NCBI GenBank assembly: GCA_937890875.1
Contig: CALAEB010000242.1
Span: forward strand, 1 to 7,198
Direction of reading: 5' to 3'
DNA length: 7,198 nt
From: an uncultured Anaerolineaceae bacterium
GTDB lineage: Bacteria; Chloroflexota; Anaerolineae; Anaerolineales; Anaerolineaceae
The notes beneath the pieces were generated by a model that saw only the letters and a list, made by a program, of their open reading frames with translations, searched no databases and was not told the DNA's origin. Both the position numbers and the translations under genes were made by a program. Positions 6,688-7,198 of the stretch are shown piece after piece (position 1 is the first letter of the stretch; the number at the start of each line of letters is the position of its first letter).

Positions 6688-6704
6688 TTTAATTTGCAAT
6701 TAAA
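6688..6704. repeat. AT-rich palindrome TTTAATT-tgc-AATTAAA
   Basis: Seven-base perfect arms flank a 3-bp centre. It sits just upstream of the TTTAC repeats in front of the phosphatase gene, so it could be an operator, but AT-rich DNA yields such palindromes by chance fairly easily. Confidence 0.3.
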
Positions 6705-6711
6705 ATGTCTT

Positions 6712-6767
6712 TTTTTACCCTGTTTTTACCTTAATTCGATGAGGAATTTACTTCAATTCTTTAGAAT
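6712..6767 (+). promoter_or_regulatory. Candidate Pho-type activator repeats and -10 of the alkaline phosphatase gene
   Basis: TTTTTACC occurs at 6712-6719 and again at 6723-6730, and the core TTTAC recurs at 6747-6751. The three cores therefore start at 6714, 6725 and 6747, on an exact 11-bp grid. A TAGAAT (-10, 5/6 match) lies at 6762-6767, while the -35 position (6739-6744) is poor. PhoB/PhoP-family regulators bind direct repeats with 11-bp period and often replace the -35 contact, so this layout fits phosphate control. The repeat sequence itself is not the E. coli or Bacillus consensus, so the regulator is inferred. Confidence 0.45.
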
Positions 6768-6805
6768 CAGGGTTGTTGGAAAACCTTATTGTTCAAGCAG
6801 GTCAT

Positions 6806-6812
6806 AAAGGAG
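6806..6812 (+). promoter_or_regulatory. Ribosome binding site of the alkaline phosphatase gene
   Basis: AAAGGAG is a near-perfect Shine-Dalgarno, seven bases before the ATG at 6820. It fixes the start of the edge-truncated gene. Confidence 0.85.
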
Positions 6813-6819
6813 TATTTGA

Positions 6820-7198
6820 ATGAAAAAGAATATCGTTTCCATGCTGCTGGCAGTCGCATTGCTGGCAAACGTCGTCAGCGCGGTCTTTGCCGTCCCGTTG
6901 GATGCGGTCGGTGAGGGTTTTGCGAAAAATGTTATTTACCTGATTCCTGACGGCATGAGTCAGGGTGGCGTTACCCTGGCCCGCTGGGTTTATAACAACG
7001 GCGAAGAACTGCATATGGATGAAATCGTAACCGGTTTGATGCAGACGCATAACTCCGATACCATCATCGCTGATTCAGCCCCGGCCGGAACTGCCATGGC
7101 CACCGGTGTTAAAACACAGGACAAGCTGATCGGCATCAAACCCGCGGTCGCGAATCTGCCGAACGCTGTCCAACCCTCCGAAGATGAGATCTATATGC
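6820..7198 (+). CDS. phoA: Secreted alkaline phosphatase, N-terminal part (3' end outside window)
   Basis: Alkaline phosphatases hydrolyse phosphate monoesters outside the cytoplasm through a phosphoserine, using two Zn and one Mg. The frame is open for 126 codons to the window edge. Residues 1-24 form a classic signal peptide: KK, then a hydrophobic stretch LLAVALLANVV, then cleavage after VFA. The mature protein opens with NVIYLIPDGMSQGG (37-50), whose Asp44 is the expected metal ligand (E. coli Asp51). Next comes DSAPAGTAMATGVKT (85-99), the family nucleophile motif with Ser86 matching E. coli Ser102. The spacing is shorter than in E. coli PhoA, so a shorter bacterial relative is likely, and the symbol is a family-level label. 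It is divergent from the pfk-ppx-ppk1 cluster and preceded by possible Pho-type repeats, which suits a phosphate-scavenging role. Confidence 0.93.
   Translation, partial: MKKNIVSMLLAVALLANVVSAVFAVPLDAVGEGFAKNVIYLIPDGMSQGGVTLARWVYNNGEELHMDEIVTGLMQTHNSDTIIADSAPAGTAMATGVKTQDKLIGIKPAVANLPNAVQPSEDEIYM

Larger units (their letters stand above)
6353..6819. other. Divergent intergenic region between pfk and the alkaline phosphatase gene
   Basis: These 467 bp separate two genes read away from each other and are AT-richer than the flanking genes, especially the half next to the phosphatase. They hold the pfk promoter and ribosome site, an 81-bp interrupted inverted repeat (6528-6608), a 17-bp palindrome (6688-6704), 11-bp-phased TTTAC repeats (6712-6751) with a -10 element (6762-6767), and the phosphatase ribosome site. 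No supported gene lies here; a plus-strand open frame at 6613-6807 lacks a ribosome site and any protein-like composition. Confidence 0.7.

Noticed and set aside
6613..6807. Plus-strand 64-codon frame in the intergenic region
   Set aside because: It starts at a TTG without a ribosome site, crosses the TTTAC repeats and -10 element, and has no protein-like features.
6802..7050. Minus-strand 82-codon frame
   Set aside because: It is antisense to the signal peptide and first motif of the alkaline phosphatase, which has a strong Shine-Dalgarno.
1..7198. CRISPR array, insertion sequence, tRNA or rRNA, or a new defence-like multi-gene system
   Set aside because: There are no regularly spaced repeats, transposase-like reading frame or RNA gene structure, and all genes belong to known families. 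The novelty lies in altered residues and arrangement, not in an unknown gene set.

Overview
The window holds a phosphate and polyphosphate locus plus one neighbouring membrane protein. It has five protein-coding genes, two of them cut by the window edges. A bacterium of the Chloroflexota (class Anaerolineae or relatives) is my best guess, not a certainty. The hints are a PFK of the non-E. coli type, an FHA-like/TM/Ig-like membrane protein whose last visible stretch is Thr/Pro-rich, moderate GC, and close spacing of genes. A clostridial or spirochaetal source is not excluded.

From left to right: positions 1-1114 (minus strand) carry the N-terminal 371 residues of a membrane protein with a degenerate FHA-like domain, one TM helix and Ig-like outer domains. 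Its C-terminal part lies outside the window. A 327-bp gap (1115-1441) follows, holding a strong stem-loop just after the ppk stop and a cluster of ATTCGAAA motifs. Next comes a minus-strand cluster read in the order pfk (6352-5246), ppx (5253-3706), ppk1 (3670-1442). pfk and ppx overlap by 8 bp, and ppx and ppk1 are separated by 35 bp, so one transcript is likely. A 467-bp divergent intergenic region (6353-6819) separates pfk from a plus-strand secreted alkaline phosphatase (from 6820, C-terminus outside the window). It contains a plausible pfk promoter, an 81-bp interrupted inverted repeat, an AT palindrome, and 11-bp-spaced TTTAC repeats next to a -10 element, an arrangement resembling a Pho-regulated promoter.

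A coherent reading is this. The alkaline phosphatase releases phosphate from organic esters outside the cell. PPK1 stores phosphate as polyphosphate, using ATP reversibly. The Ppx/GppA-family protein hydrolyses polyphosphate or senses it or a related nucleotide. The phosphofructokinase ties the locus to glycolysis and, if it is PPi- or polyP-dependent, to the same phosphoanhydride pool. The main surprises are the replaced catalytic-motif residues in the Ppx-like protein and the mixed donor-site signature of the PFK. I found no mobile element, CRISPR array, tRNA or rRNA, and no clear new multi-gene system.
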